DNA of 64,000 nt from CAIYTF01 sp963664845 (GCA_963664845.1 OY761615.1:3720001-3784000), one strand, 5' to 3'. Positions 1 through 9,723 are shown, numbered from the stretch's first letter. Translations and numbers: made by a program. Notes: a model not told the origin generated them from the sequence alone.

Positions 1-598
1 TGTTTTCAGGCAGATTCCCGGGGTGAGCGATGAGAGAAACGCCACCACATTTGCTTATGGTCTCACAAATATATGAGGGGGAAATGTAAACTTTCGGCTC
101 ATAGCAGGGGGCGTTGTTGGCGAGGTATAAGTAAAATGCTTCCTGAAAAGTTTTTACATATTCTTTCTTGAGCATAAGAGTTGCAATATGCGGACGGGTA
201 ATAGGGGCACCGTTTGCTTCGTCAAGAACCTCAGAAAGCTCAATGGGAAACCCCTTTTGTTTTAACCGGTTCAAAATTCGTTCTGCACGGTGTGTCCGCT
301 CTTTCTTAAAATAATCGAGCAGTGTGCAAAATTCATCCGATGTCCGGTCAATAAAGTAAGCCAAAATATGAACTTCTTTGCCTTCATGCGAGGCGCTGAG
401 CTCTATTCCTGGTATCAGGGTCATATTATACTGGATTGCAAGATTTTCTGCCTCGTCCAGTGCGTCAAACGTATCGTGATCTGATATACTGAACGTTTGG
501 ATCCCTGCATCCCTGAGTTTCTCTATTAGCCCGGCAACTGGATAATAGCCATCTGAAGCGGTTGTATGAAGGTGAAGATCTGCTATTTGGCCGGCCAT
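1..598 (-). CDS. PHP-domain phosphoesterase, partial (3' end beyond window)
   Basis: The reverse strand is open from an ATG at 598 to the left edge, so only the first 199 codons are visible. The product begins MAGQIADLHLHTTASDG and carries ISDHDT, a GIEL metal-site motif, RPHIA and AHPG. These are the histidine and aspartate motifs of the PHP family (PolIIIAc-like and 3',5'-nucleotide phosphatase-like metal-dependent phosphoesterases). The start lies 3 bases after the stop of the Crp-type regulator, so the two are probably one transcript. The substrate is not evident; nucleoside 3',5'-bisphosphate or short RNA ends are the usual options for small PHP proteins. The family call is firm, the function is inference. 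Confidence 0.9.
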   Translation of the reverse strand, partial: MAGQIADLHLHTTASDGYYPVAGLIEKLRDAGIQTFSISDHDTFDALDEAENLAIQYNMTLIPGIELSASHEGKEVHILAYFIDRTSDEFCTLLDYFKKERTHRAERILNRLKQKGFPIELSEVLDEANGAPITRPHIATLMLKKEYVKTFQEAFYLYLANNAPCYEPKVYISPSYICETISKCGGVSLIAHPGNLPEN

Positions 599-601
599 AA
601 A

Positions 602-1285
602 TTATTGGAATTTTTCCTTAAACTTTTCATAATTCAGGATGCGGAGTTTATTCCCATCCATTTCAATTAACCCCCGCTTTGCGAAGGTGTGCAGGGTTCT
701 TGATATTGTTTCCCTCGAAGTTCCGGCCATATTAGCCAGATCATGCTGAAAAGGGAGCTTTTCAATTTCAACAACGCCTTGCCTAATCTTACCAATATCA
801 TCGGCTAGCTGGAGAATTACTGTTGCTACTTTTCCTTCTGCATCTTTGAGGGAGAGCGATTTAATTTTCATGTCTGCAGCGCGAAGGCGTTTAGTCAATT
901 CCTGGAGCAACGAAATTGAAACCTCCGGGTGCTGGTATAGCAAATCAAGAAAATCAGAACGCTGAATGATAAATATTTCAGACTCTTCAATTGACATAAC
1001 ATTTGCCGATCGGGTCAACCCATCAAGAATTGCCATTTCACCGAAGAAATCAGATTCACTCATAATGCTGAGTATGACTTCTCTGCCATCGTCACTTACT
1101 CTGAAAACCTTGACTTTTCCTCTGATGATAACAAAAAGTGCTGTACCGGACTCGTGCTCCATAAGGATGGTAGAATCTTTATCAAAAACTTTCGTTTTGC
1201 CGAGTTTTCCGATTTTCTCAAGGGTTTCCTCTGCCAAATCGGCGAAGATAGGCACATATTTCAGGAAATTATCGCTTTCAACCAT
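602..1285 (-). CDS. Crp/Fnr family transcriptional regulator
   Basis: This 227-residue protein has an N-terminal cyclic-nucleotide-binding beta-barrel (about residues 10-125). Its phosphate-binding-cassette-like stretch FFGEMAILDG is followed by TRSANV, keeping the Gly-Glu and Arg-Ser-Ala signature of effector-binding members. A C-terminal winged helix-turn-helix (about 150-225) contains MAGTSRETISRTLHTF. There is no cysteine anywhere, so it is not an FNR-type oxygen sensor. The start has AGGAGC and a second AGGA just upstream. It leads a probable two-gene unit with the PHP phosphoesterase. Binding of cAMP or another cyclic nucleotide is plausible from the cassette but not proven. Confidence 0.93.
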   Translation of the reverse strand: MVESDNFLKYVPIFADLAEETLEKIGKLGKTKVFDKDSTILMEHESGTALFVIIRGKVKVFRVSDDGREVILSIMSESDFFGEMAILDGLTRSANVMSIEESEIFIIQRSDFLDLLYQHPEVSISLLQELTKRLRAADMKIKSLSLKDAEGKVATVILQLADDIGKIRQGVVEIEKLPFQHDLANMAGTSRETISRTLHTFAKRGLIEMDGNKLRILNYEKFKEKFQ

Positions 1286-1900
1286 TCCTGCTCCTATAAT
1301 TGGGTGATAGATACAAAAATTTCAATGAAAAGTAACAGTTCATAACTAAGAAAAGTAAGTTATAAAAATTATAGTTATAATCAAAAAAATTGGGGACAAT
1401 ATTCGGGCCGAAGAGTCTTATTTCAAGGGCAGAATCTGCGCAAAAATCCAATGGAAATACGGTGAAAAATATGTAGCGCTCCTGTAACCCCGAACCATTA
1501 TTTGGCGCAGGCAATGATGTTTTTCGGGAAAGCGTTGTGGGTAGTTTTTCTCCTATACCGGTATCTTCTTCTTATGGTTGGCCGGCAGTAACTCCGGCAG
1601 TTTTGTGCATGACGGTTAATTATGAACAACAGCAAGTAATAACCGGGCTTGTTCAAATGCGTTTCACAGTCGCTCCATTTATCCAATTGGGGCAGAGTTT
1701 TGTCACTGCCATAAGACTTCAAAATATCACCTTATTTACTTATATTTACACACTATGTAAGATAAAATATGCAATACCGCTCAAATTTGGCTGTAAATGG
1801 ATTTATTGTTGCCATTTACTGTTTGCTGCCATGTTCGGCTCTTCCCCAATTGATTTTTACAAATTGTAAGGCTCTTAGTAAGCTATAGGTTATTGAAATT
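1286..1900. other. Intergenic region between the Crp-type regulator and prfC
   Basis: This 615-base stretch separates two divergent genes and must contain their promoters. It is AT-rich at 1340-1390. Short open frames occur on both strands at 1498-1869, but they show no recognisable protein features or convincing ribosome sites. I see no structured RNA or repeat. Confidence 0.5.
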
Positions 1901-3511
1901 ATGCACAACAGAAACGAAATTAATAAACGCAAAACATTTGCGATCATAAGTCACCCGGATGCGGGCAAAACCACTTTAACGGAGAAACTCCTTCTTTACA
2001 GTGGGGCTATTCAGATTGCGGGTGCGGTTAAATCAAATAAAATCCGGAAAACCACCGCCTCCGATTTTCTTGAAATTGAACGGCAGAGGGGTATCTCCGT
2101 AACAACCTCCGTTTTGTCGTTCAATTATCATGAACACAAGATCATTTTGCTGGATACACCCGGGCACAAAGACTTTGCTGAGGATACGTATAGAACCTTA
2201 ACTGCCGTTGACAGTGTGATACTGGTTATCGACTGTGTTAAAGGCGTTGAAGAGCAAACCGAAAAACTCATGCAGGTTTGCAGGATGAGAAAAACACCGG
2301 TGATAATTTTTATCAACAAGCTCGACCGGGAAGGTAAAGATCCAATCGCGCTTTTAGACGAGCTTGAGGATAAGCTATCCATTAAGGTCAGACCTTTGAC
2401 TTACCCTCTTGGCAGTGGCTATCAGTTTAGAGGGGTTTACAATATTTACAAGAAATCGTTCGCCTTCTATGGCACCAATAAGCAAAAAGTTGAGGAAGAT
2501 GTAAGAGTGTTTAACGGCTTATACGACCCTGGGCTTGATGAAACATTTGGAGACGATGCTGCAAAGCTTCGCCATGATGTGGAGCTGATTGACGGCATCT
2601 ATGATGATTTCAAAGTGACTGAGTATCTTAACGGTGATCTGGCGCCCGTGTTCTTTGGCAGTGCAGTCAATAATTTTGGTATTCGGGAGTTGCTGGATAC
2701 TTTTGTGGAAAATGCACCATCGCCCGTTAAAAGAGAGACAACGGCTGGTATTGTTAAGCCAGGCGATAAAGATTTTAGCGGTTTTGTTTTTAAAATTCAC
2801 TCAAATCTCGACCCGAAGCACCGTGACAGAATTGCATTTCTGCGGGTTTGCTCCGGAAAATTTGAAAGAAATAAATTCTATCTTAATGTGCGGCTGAACA
2901 AGCAGATCAAATTCGCCAATCCTGCCTCCTTCATGGCCCAGGATAAAACGCTGGTGGACGATGCTTATCCGGGCGATGTTATTGGCCTGTATGATTCCGG
3001 CAACTTTAAAATTGGAGATACTCTTACTGAAGGCGGTCATTTCATGTTCACCGGCATTCCGCGGTTCTCTCCTGAAGTATTCAGGGTTGTGCGTAATACT
3101 GATCCGTTCAAGACCAAACAGCTCGAAAAAGGTATTCAGCATTTAACGGATGAAGGGCTGGCACAATTGTTCACCCAAAACCTGGGTAATAAAAAAGTTA
3201 TCGGGGTTGTTGGTGAATTGCAGTTTGATGTATTGAAATTCAGACTGCTGAATGAATTTGGAGCAAGCGTCGAGTTTATGTCGATGCCTTCTTACAAGGC
3301 ATTTTGGGTTAAATATGACAATAAAAACGATATCGATGAGCTGAATCAGCTTCGCTCACATTGCCTTTATTATGATAAAGACAACCATTTGGTCTTCATT
3401 GCCGAAACTGAGTATTCGTTAACACTGGCAAAGTCAAAGAATCCAAAAGCGAGATTCCTCTCATCAATTGAACATAACGACCAAACCTTAAAACTTGACA
3501 GTGTGGCTTGA
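1901..3511 (+). CDS. prfC: Peptide chain release factor 3 (RF3)
   Basis: RF3 is a translational GTPase that recycles class I release factors from the ribosome after termination. The 536 residues match the usual ~530. The GTPase domain starts with SHPDAGKTTLTEK (P-loop, about residues 17-29), then a switch region with QRGISVTTSV, DTPGHKDFAEDTYRTL (G3) and INKLDREGKDP (G4). Domain II and the RF3-specific C-terminal domain, including GVVGELQFDVLKFRL, follow. The gene stands alone, with the convergent DUF6600-like gene downstream. Nothing is abnormal in length or motifs. Confidence 0.97.
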   Translation: MHNRNEINKRKTFAIISHPDAGKTTLTEKLLLYSGAIQIAGAVKSNKIRKTTASDFLEIERQRGISVTTSVLSFNYHEHKIILLDTPGHKDFAEDTYRTLTAVDSVILVIDCVKGVEEQTEKLMQVCRMRKTPVIIFINKLDREGKDPIALLDELEDKLSIKVRPLTYPLGSGYQFRGVYNIYKKSFAFYGTNKQKVEEDVRVFNGLYDPGLDETFGDDAAKLRHDVELIDGIYDDFKVTEYLNGDLAPVFFGSAVNNFGIRELLDTFVENAPSPVKRETTAGIVKPGDKDFSGFVFKIHSNLDPKHRDRIAFLRVCSGKFERNKFYLNVRLNKQIKFANPASFMAQDKTLVDDAYPGDVIGLYDSGNFKIGDTLTEGGHFMFTGIPRFSPEVFRVVRNTDPFKTKQLEKGIQHLTDEGLAQLFTQNLGNKKVIGVVGELQFDVLKFRLLNEFGASVEFMSMPSYKAFWVKYDNKNDIDELNQLRSHCLYYDKDNHLVFIAETEYSLTLAKSKNPKARFLSSIEHNDQTLKLDSVA

Positions 3512-3634
3512 GGCGAATTAAAAAACTTTCGGAGTTCAGGTAAGCTGTTGAAATCGGGGCAGGCCTCCGCGAAATTTATTGCATGGAGGCAGTAGTCAGC
3601 ATTGACGTCTTTTTATTCAAGTTTGCCGGTCATC

Positions 3635-3670
3635 AAAAAAAATCCCGGACCATTTAACGGCCCGGGATTT
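3635..3670 (-). terminator. Rho-independent terminator of the DUF6600-like gene
   Basis: A perfect 9-bp stem (AAATCCCGG at 3640-3648 and CCGGGATTT at 3662-3670) is followed, in the reverse-strand direction, by a run of eight T (A's at 3635-3642). It lies just beyond the stop of the gene ending at 3690. Confidence 0.8.
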
Positions 3671-3689
3671 GTTTATCAGCTGATCAAGC

Positions 3690-4895
3690 TTATCTTTCCC
3701 GTTCGTTTTTCTTTGCACGTTCAGGTGCTTTTGTCTGAGGTCTGCTTTCTGTTGCAACCCTTTCCTTGGCAGGTGCAGTCCGGTTTTCTCTAACGGCGGG
3801 GCGTTCCTGTTTCGGTGTCTGACGGTTTTCTTTTATCGCATTGTTTTCTGCTTTTTTCTCAACGGTTGGTGTGCGCTGTGTTCTGTCAACCGTATTTTCA
3901 TTTCTGTTTTTTCTTTCGGTGTCTGTTCTTACTGCTCCTGTGTTTGCAGGGGTACGGACATCATTTCTCTGCTCTGGCTGTTGTTGCCTGGTTACCGGAG
4001 TAGCCTCATTTTTCCGTTCAATTCTGCTGTCAGTTTTTGTCCCGGTCTTTTCAAGGTTGCTGCGTCTTTCGCCAACTGCCACACGACTCATTTCCAAGGT
4101 TGAATTTCTTGTTCCGCGAACTATTTTCATATCCTTAATTTCCCGGGTCCTGGTTTCGGCTCTGGGTATCCCCACTTCAATCCGGTTGCCATTATTACGG
4201 GTTCCGGTTCCCTCTTTGAAGGTGATTTGACGTTCTGTGACTGTTGTGCGCGTGCGTCTTTGGATCAGATCGCGGTCCAATCCGCGGTTTGCAGCTACAT
4301 TATCTTCATACCGGTAGTTGATGTGCTCAACCGTGCGGCTGTGTACTCTGTATTTTATCCGGTCACTGATAAAATAGTTTGCAACATAAGGGTCACAAAA
4401 TCTTTTCATTGGCACGAAATTCCAGTGATTATAATGGACAACATATACTTGTGTGAACGTAATACCGACTCCAATAGAGAACCGTGCATACGGAGGAAGC
4501 GGTGTCCATCCAATATAGTCATCGTCATATCTCCACTCAACCCAGGCAGGTGCCCAGTCATAATCCGGTACCCAGATCCATCCATAATAATCGTCGTTAT
4601 ACCATCTGCCATAGTGATATACAATGTCACCATATGGTTCGTTGGAATTCCAGTACCATCCATACCGTGTCCATTCCCAGCCGCCAAATGCATAAGGTGA
4701 CCAGTTGTTTCTCACGCTGAATGGACGCCAGACCATCAATCCGTCTTCCAATTCAATCCACTCACCATGCGGGGCAAGGCGATCATAAAAAAAGGCAAAC
4801 GAAACATGTCCATAAGCCGGAACCGGTTCGGCTTTTACCGGCGAATAAAGCAGTAGGAATAAACCACATACGAATAATTTCATCATCGATTTCAT
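3690..4895 (-). CDS. Secreted Trp/Tyr-rich protein, DUF6600-like
   Basis: The protein has a signal peptide (MKSMMKLFVCGLFLLLYSPV-type, cleavage near AEPVPA). An aromatic domain follows (about residues 28-150) with repeated motifs such as WRPF, WSPYAFGGWEW, YGRWY, YGWIWVPD and WAPAWVEWR, then GWTPLPP. This is the pattern of the DUF6600 family of envelope proteins, whose function is unknown. The last ~200 residues are low-complexity, highly charged (Arg, Glu, Thr, Asn) and probably disordered. A GTG at 4898 is in frame, but the AGGAGG box sits only 2 bases from it and 5 bases from the ATG at 4895, so I chose the ATG. Confidence 0.75.
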   Translation of the reverse strand: MKSMMKLFVCGLFLLLYSPVKAEPVPAYGHVSFAFFYDRLAPHGEWIELEDGLMVWRPFSVRNNWSPYAFGGWEWTRYGWYWNSNEPYGDIVYHYGRWYNDDYYGWIWVPDYDWAPAWVEWRYDDDYIGWTPLPPYARFSIGVGITFTQVYVVHYNHWNFVPMKRFCDPYVANYFISDRIKYRVHSRTVEHINYRYEDNVAANRGLDRDLIQRRTRTTVTERQITFKEGTGTRNNGNRIEVGIPRAETRTREIKDMKIVRGTRNSTLEMSRVAVGERRSNLEKTGTKTDSRIERKNEATPVTRQQQPEQRNDVRTPANTGAVRTDTERKNRNENTVDRTQRTPTVEKKAENNAIKENRQTPKQERPAVRENRTAPAKERVATESRPQTKAPERAKKNERER

Positions 4896-5162
4896 CACAG
4901 CCTCCTGTGCTGGTGTTTAAGTTCAATAATAATATAGCAAGAGCCGTGCCATTAATTTTGTTGATTTTCACTGCTTTTATATAAATCTTCTGCAATTGAT
5001 TGACTAATAGAATGGACAAGTGTATAATTTTGCAGAAATTTTGGTAGTCCCTGCCTTCATGTGTATGGTGTTGTAATATAGTTCAGGGGGGAGTTTGGGT
5101 TGCAGACTTTCAGCAGGGTGTGATTTTCAGTTTTTGGGTGTCATTAAATCCTGATAGAGCAA

Positions 5163-5600
5163 TTACAAGATCTTATTCAATACTTTGCCCAGCAATTTAT
5201 CGGCACCGAATTGCAAGTCATCTTTGGAGATCACTTCCCCAACGAGAATATCGTTAAAAAGTATGGTCATCCACTCTTTGGAAGTTTGCAGGTTTTGTAG
5301 AGTAAATAGAGTACTTTCTTCATTTACGGTTTTAATATAGTTCGCACTGATCCAGAGTTCATCGGGCTCGCCGGCCAGCCGAAGCCGCACATGGAGGGCG
5401 CTGTTTTTGTCATCAACGTCCACTGCTATGTGGGTTATCATACGCTTTACTTTTATTATTACCTGTAAGTCTTTTTCGGAAAGACCGAACAGACTTAGTG
5501 CTTTCTGTCCAAAGGAAGAATCCGCGTTGTTTATTAATCCTTCCAATAGTTTCAGAACGGCGGCACGTACCGGATGCCAGAAAAAATTGGTTATTCCCAT
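5163..5600 (-). CDS. Hypothetical protein (145 aa)
   Basis: I do not recognise a family. It is a soluble protein with no signal peptide. The N-terminal third is helical (HPVRAAVLKLLEGLINNA). The middle has alternating strand-like segments (VIIKVKRMITHIAVDVDD, ALHVRLRLAGEPDELWISA), and the C-terminus is amphipathic (FGADKLLGKVLNKIL). It lies 196 bases behind the EcsC gene on the same strand, so co-transcription is possible. The ribosome site is weak (AAGAG). Confidence 0.6.
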   Translation of the reverse strand: MGITNFFWHPVRAAVLKLLEGLINNADSSFGQKALSLFGLSEKDLQVIIKVKRMITHIAVDVDDKNSALHVRLRLAGEPDELWISANYIKTVNEESTLFTLQNLQTSKEWMTILFNDILVGEVISKDDLQFGADKLLGKVLNKIL

Positions 5601-5796
5601 TATTGGACTCTTTTATAAAATTTAAATTTCAAAATACTGTTTCATGAATGACGAAAACAGTGCTTGTATTTTTGGACTACTGGGATGCTAAACCCCTTTG
5701 CTCACCGGGATACACAAAAGCATAACGAATTTTGATATGACAAATGTAAAGAAACCATGCCGGCGTAAGCTTTTCTCATTTTCAAGGGCAATGTTT

Positions 5797-6576
5797 TCAG
5801 CTTTCCGGCAAATTATAGCAAGCTCTCACTTCTTCGAATCCGTAAACTGACTCGAGTCGTTTTATTGTGAAATGACCTTCAGCCATTTGGATAAAATGAT
5901 TTATAAAAATAAGGTTTATGGATGCCCCGGTTATGGCACCAATAACTGGGATCATTTCGACGGCTATTTTATCGCTGACGGTTACACCGAATCGGGAGAC
6001 AACCCGGGCCATGAATTTAACAATCGGCGGCGACCCTTCCTCTATGAGCCCCTTCCTTACAATATATTTGGCTGATTCTTCGAGAGTTTTGGCTAGCATA
6101 GCCCTGGTCGCATAATATGAATTCTCATCCGGCTTGAGCGCGCTTCCGCCTCCCAATGCAAAAATTTCCATGCAGTTAAGTTTGCCTTCCGCGGAAGTAA
6201 CGTCAATGCCGTTGGCCCGGGCAATGTTGATAATGGACCGGAGCATGATGGCTGTTGAGACGGGCAATTCAACCGTTAGGCCCGCAAGGCCGAAGAAGCC
6301 GCCGGTTCCACCACTCAGGATTGCTGCAGCCCGGTCAATTTTTGTTGAAGTTAAAAAACTTCTTTTTCGGGGAACGGTTCTGTTGACTATGCTGATTGCC
6401 TTCCTTAGTGATAAGGATACGGCTTCGTGAATTTTATTCTGGGCATAAGCGGGTAATACATTCATGCCGAATTCAACAGGCTTACCCAGTAAATTCATTA
6501 ATCTGATCGAATAGCTCAGGTTTGTGAGTTGGTACTTGGCAATTTGAATTTCTTCGCGATGTCCGGTGGAAATCAT
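5797..6576 (-). CDS. EcsC family protein
   Basis: The 259-residue protein matches the EcsC family, named after a Bacillus protein encoded beside an ABC transporter; its biochemical role is unknown. Recognisable parts are the Gly/Ala-rich hydrophobic stretch ILSGGTGGFFGLAGLTVELP (about residues 90-110), MLRSIINIARANG, EIFALGGG, and a second hydrophobic segment near the C-terminus (VEMIPVIGAITGASINLIF). The two hydrophobic stretches suggest membrane association. No transporter gene is adjacent here. A small unknown gene follows on the same strand. Confidence 0.88.
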   Translation of the reverse strand: MISTGHREEIQIAKYQLTNLSYSIRLMNLLGKPVEFGMNVLPAYAQNKIHEAVSLSLRKAISIVNRTVPRKRSFLTSTKIDRAAAILSGGTGGFFGLAGLTVELPVSTAIMLRSIINIARANGIDVTSAEGKLNCMEIFALGGGSALKPDENSYYATRAMLAKTLEESAKYIVRKGLIEEGSPPIVKFMARVVSRFGVTVSDKIAVEMIPVIGAITGASINLIFINHFIQMAEGHFTIKRLESVYGFEEVRACYNLPES

Positions 6577-6830
6577 AATTCATACTCTTTAGCTAGATGA
6601 AAGCAACTCTTATATGGTAAGCATTATTTTCAAAAAAGATCAATTACCGATTAATCCGGTAATTTTTGCGTTATTGCCCAGATCGCCAGTAGGTAATACC
6701 GGGAGCGAGAAAGCAATTCCCTTTACTTCAAAAAAGAGTACTTAATCACACGAAATAGTTACAGAAAATATAATCGAATTCCTATGCTATTCAGGGAGAC
6801 CAATACATACGTTCTTTATTTTTCAAGCCA

Positions 6831-7859
6831 TCATCTCCTATGATTAACAATCTTCTCATACATCCCGCCAAACACTACATTCCGCGCAACGTCGCTTGAC
6901 AGAAAATCGTTTGGAAATCCCATTTCAATCTTACTCACTTCATCAAGTCGTGCAACCTGTTCTGTACTCAGTTTCACATCAACACAACCAATGCTGTCCT
7001 TGATCTGTTGAGCATTTCTTGAGCCGACAATGGGAATTATCTGCTGACCACGGTGATAGTGCCAGGCAAGCGCCACGTGCGCCGGTGTGCAGCCCACCTC
7101 ACTGGCAATTGCTACCACTTCCTTTGTTATCGCAATACTCTTATCGTTCAGACGCTTGCTGCCCGGTTTCAATCTCCCGGGCGATTCTGCTTCTCCCAGG
7201 TATTTGCCTGTCAATGCGCCGCCTGCAAGCGGACCCCAGGAGGTGATGCAGAGATCAAGCTCCTTTGCCATGGGCATAAGTTCACGTTCTGCATCACGAG
7301 TGATGAGGCTGTATTCCAATTGCACGGCAACAAACGGGCTCCATCCTCGGAAATCCGCAATAGTATTCGCTTTTGAAATGATCCACGCGGGCGTATCGGA
7401 AATAGCTATATATAACACTTTCCCGGCACGTACCAGATCATCAAGCGAGCGTAACACTTCCTCAACAGAGGTTGTGAAATCCCATGCGTGAAGATAGAGC
7501 ACATCAACATAGTCGGTTTGTAAACGTTTCAGGCTTCCTTCTACGGAGTGTATCAAATTCTTTTTGTGGTTACCGCCATCGTTTGGATTGCCGCGCTTGT
7601 TGTAGAGCGTATATTTGGTGGCCAGCACTATTTCGTTACGTATGCCCTGCATGAATTCGCCAATGTAGGTTTCGCTTGTTCCCTCTGTGTAGCGGTTGGC
7701 GGTGTCAATAAAATTGCCACCGGCTTCAAGAAAGGCAGTAAATATTTTTTTGCTCTCTTCTTTGTCCGCGCCATAACCCCATTCAGGGCCGAAACCCATG
7801 GCACCGAGGCAAAGCTCAGATACACGCAATCCGCTGCGTCCAAATAATTTGTAGTTCAT
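6831..7859 (-). CDS. Aldo/keto reductase
   Basis: This NADPH-dependent oxidoreductase has a (beta/alpha)8 barrel. The 342 residues keep the catalytic tetrad in sequence context: Asp52 and Tyr57 in FIDTANRYTEG, Lys82 in LATKYT and His124 in LYLHAWDF. The C-terminal cofactor region contains IIPIVGSRNAQQIKDSIG. The N-terminus (MNYKLFGRSGLRVSELCLGA) is typical of the YajO/Tas-like subgroup. Substrate specificity cannot be read from sequence. AAAGGAG lies upstream of the ATG. The gene is monocistronic, divergent from the flavodoxin-like gene. Confidence 0.95.
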   Translation of the reverse strand: MNYKLFGRSGLRVSELCLGAMGFGPEWGYGADKEESKKIFTAFLEAGGNFIDTANRYTEGTSETYIGEFMQGIRNEIVLATKYTLYNKRGNPNDGGNHKKNLIHSVEGSLKRLQTDYVDVLYLHAWDFTTSVEEVLRSLDDLVRAGKVLYIAISDTPAWIISKANTIADFRGWSPFVAVQLEYSLITRDAERELMPMAKELDLCITSWGPLAGGALTGKYLGEAESPGRLKPGSKRLNDKSIAITKEVVAIASEVGCTPAHVALAWHYHRGQQIIPIVGSRNAQQIKDSIGCVDVKLSTEQVARLDEVSKIEMGFPNDFLSSDVARNVVFGGMYEKIVNHRR

Positions 7860-8210
7860 GTATTTTGTGCTCCTTTAAATATAAGTTTTAGATGATGATT
7901 CTTGTTCGGGGATAACTTAACGGTTGAATATGCTGAAATTTCAAACAACCCGCAATTGCAATGGAAGAACCGCCGGCTCCACATTCATGAAGTTATCAGG
8001 TCAGGGTCGATTCGATATGTATAGTCCGGCAATCATTTTGTAGTGCCGTTTGTCACCGCAATGCGCTGTTCATGCATCTGTTCTTTATACAAAAGCAGCA
8101 TTCACTAAATTTGAAAAGCGATTAAAAACATACTCAGATATTGTATCTGTATGAGTTGAAAATCAAATCATTAGTTAATAAATAATTATAACAGTATAGG
8201 ATGCTGAACA
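7860..8210. other. Divergent intergenic region, aldo/keto reductase and flavodoxin
   Basis: This 351-base region should hold the two divergent promoters. The only structure I noted is the palindrome at 8135-8149, listed separately. No open frame is supported. Confidence 0.5.
8135..8149. promoter_or_regulatory. Palindrome upstream of flavodoxin-like gene
   Basis: CAGATA-TTG-TATCTG is a perfect 6+3+6 inverted repeat about 62 bases before the GTG start. Its size and position fit a repressor or activator operator. No protein is assigned. Confidence 0.35.
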
Positions 8211-8633
8211 GTGAAAAATGCACTTATTGTTTATCACAGTAAAACCGGGACCACCCAAAAATTTGGAAATGAAATCGGCAGTTTATGCACTAAAGCCGGT
8301 TTGAGAACCAACACAATCTCAATCAATGAATTTACCCGGGAAGCTCTTGACGGTGTTGATTATGTTTTTCTCGGATGTTGGACACATGGGCTGATGGTGC
8401 TTTTTCAGCATCCTGATGAGCAGTGGGTCAAGTTTGCCAAAACCCTCCCGGAACTTAACGGAAAAAAAATTGTATTATTTACGACCTATAAGATAGCCAC
8501 AGGAAGTATGTTTAAAAAGATGAGAATGCATATTAAATGCAACTCCGATGATGTCGTTTTGGAGCTCAAATCACGGGATGGAAGCTTTTCTGAAGGCTAT
8601 GCGGATCTGTTGCACACGATCCATGTGAATTAA
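8211..8633 (+). CDS. Flavodoxin-like protein
   Basis: The 140-residue protein opens with the FMN phosphate-binding loop of flavodoxins (ALIVYHSKTGTTQKFGNEI), followed by VDYVFLGCWTHG and KKIVLFTTYKIATGSMFKKM, which match the second and third cofactor loops of the flavodoxin fold. It is shorter than WrbA-type quinone reductases. A role as a one- or two-electron carrier is inference. The start is GTG at 8211. An ATG at 8201 is in another frame, and the ribosome site is weak. Confidence 0.82.
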   Translation: MKNALIVYHSKTGTTQKFGNEIGSLCTKAGLRTNTISINEFTREALDGVDYVFLGCWTHGLMVLFQHPDEQWVKFAKTLPELNGKKIVLFTTYKIATGSMFKKMRMHIKCNSDDVVLELKSRDGSFSEGYADLLHTIHVN

Positions 8634-8772
8634 TACGACCAGGTCGAATCGCTGTTTTACCGCGGGGAAGACAACTAGAAGCTAAACAATCGGCAGTTCG
8701 ATTTGTAACGCAGTCTGGTACTCATGCAACAACGTCGGCAATCGATTTTCGTAATCAAGATATGTGGGTTGC

Positions 8773-9540
8773 TTATATCTGCACTTCCACACCTACCGGG
8801 CAGTGGTCCGATCCCATAACGTCTGGCATGATGAAAGCATTGGCAATTTTATTAGCGAAATTTTCGCTTGCGAAGAAATAGTCAATACGCCACCCCACGT
8901 TCCGTTCGCGGGAAAAAGTGACCTGATGCCACCAAGTGTAGTTCTCTCCCTCGGCATTGAACATTCTAAACGTGTCCAAATAGCCATGTGAGATGAATTT
9001 ATCCATCCATTCGCGTTCCATGGGAAGAAAACCGGAAACATCCTCGTTGTCTTTGGGCCGTGCAAGGTCGATCTCTTTGTGGGCAGTGTTAAAATCGCCA
9101 CAGATTAAAAGTTTTTCGCCTCTCTTTTTCAGCTTATTGACGTAATCAAGAAAAGCATCGTAAAATTCCATCTTGTATTGCAGGCGGTCTTCCCGGGCCT
9201 TACCGTTGGGATAATAATTATTAATCAGCGTGAAGTCTTTATACTTGGCGATGATAATACGGCCTTCATCATCAAACTTGGGAATGTCATAACCGTGCAG
9301 CACCTTCTCTGGAATGACTTTTGTGTAAATCGCCACACCGCTGTAGCCTTTTTTCAGTTTTGAAGAAGAAAAATATGAGGTGTAGCCTTCAATATGAAGC
9401 AGTTCAGCAGCCAATTGACCCGGCTCAGCCTTGGTCTCCTGAATACACAAAATGTCCGGACTTTCTTTCTTCACCCACTCGATAAAACCTTTTTTTTGTG
9501 CAGCCCGTATACCGTTAACGTTCCATGATAAAATTTTCAA
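8773..9540 (-). CDS. xth: Exodeoxyribonuclease III
   Basis: This Mg-dependent AP endonuclease / 3'-5' exonuclease acts in base excision repair. Family motifs are in order: KILSWNVNGIRAA, LCIQETKAEPGQL (metal-binding Glu), ICGDFNTAHKEIDLARP, WRIDYFFAS and the terminal GSDHCPVGVEV (catalytic His). I chose the TTG at 9540. It gives 255 residues, the normal size, puts the family N-terminus at residue 2, and has AAAGGA 7 bases upstream. The frame stays open to 9636, which would add 32 residues with no family support. Confidence 0.95.
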   Translation of the reverse strand: MKILSWNVNGIRAAQKKGFIEWVKKESPDILCIQETKAEPGQLAAELLHIEGYTSYFSSSKLKKGYSGVAIYTKVIPEKVLHGYDIPKFDDEGRIIIAKYKDFTLINNYYPNGKAREDRLQYKMEFYDAFLDYVNKLKKRGEKLLICGDFNTAHKEIDLARPKDNEDVSGFLPMEREWMDKFISHGYLDTFRMFNAEGENYTWWHQVTFSRERNVGWRIDYFFASENFANKIANAFIMPDVMGSDHCPVGVEVQI

Positions 9541-9665
9541 ACTGCTGTCCTTTGCTGTAAGCGAATAATAATTTTTGGAAGAAGTCGAAAATAGCATACG
9601 GATCACACTGATGCAACGGAATTTTGCGGATTCCAATAAAAATAGCAGAACATTGCCCGGTTGGC

Positions 9666-9696
9666 AAAAAAAAAGGCCATCCCATGGGGGACGGCC
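9666..9696 (-). terminator. Rho-independent terminator of fbaB
   Basis: In the reverse direction a GGCC-G-TCCC / GGGA-T-GGCC stem (9675-9683 with 9687-9696, one G-T wobble) is followed by nine T (A's at 9666-9674). It sits 28 bases beyond the aldolase stop. Confidence 0.85.
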
Positions 9697-9723
9697 TGCA
9701 AAATGGATCTAAAAGAGATTCAG

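Noticed and set aside
602..1285. Crp-family gene as an oxygen-sensing FNR
   Set aside because: FNR needs several cysteines for its iron-sulfur cluster; this protein has none.
1498..1869. Overlapping open frames on both strands before prfC
   Set aside because: No family features, no good ribosome sites, and the frames overlap each other; most likely chance.
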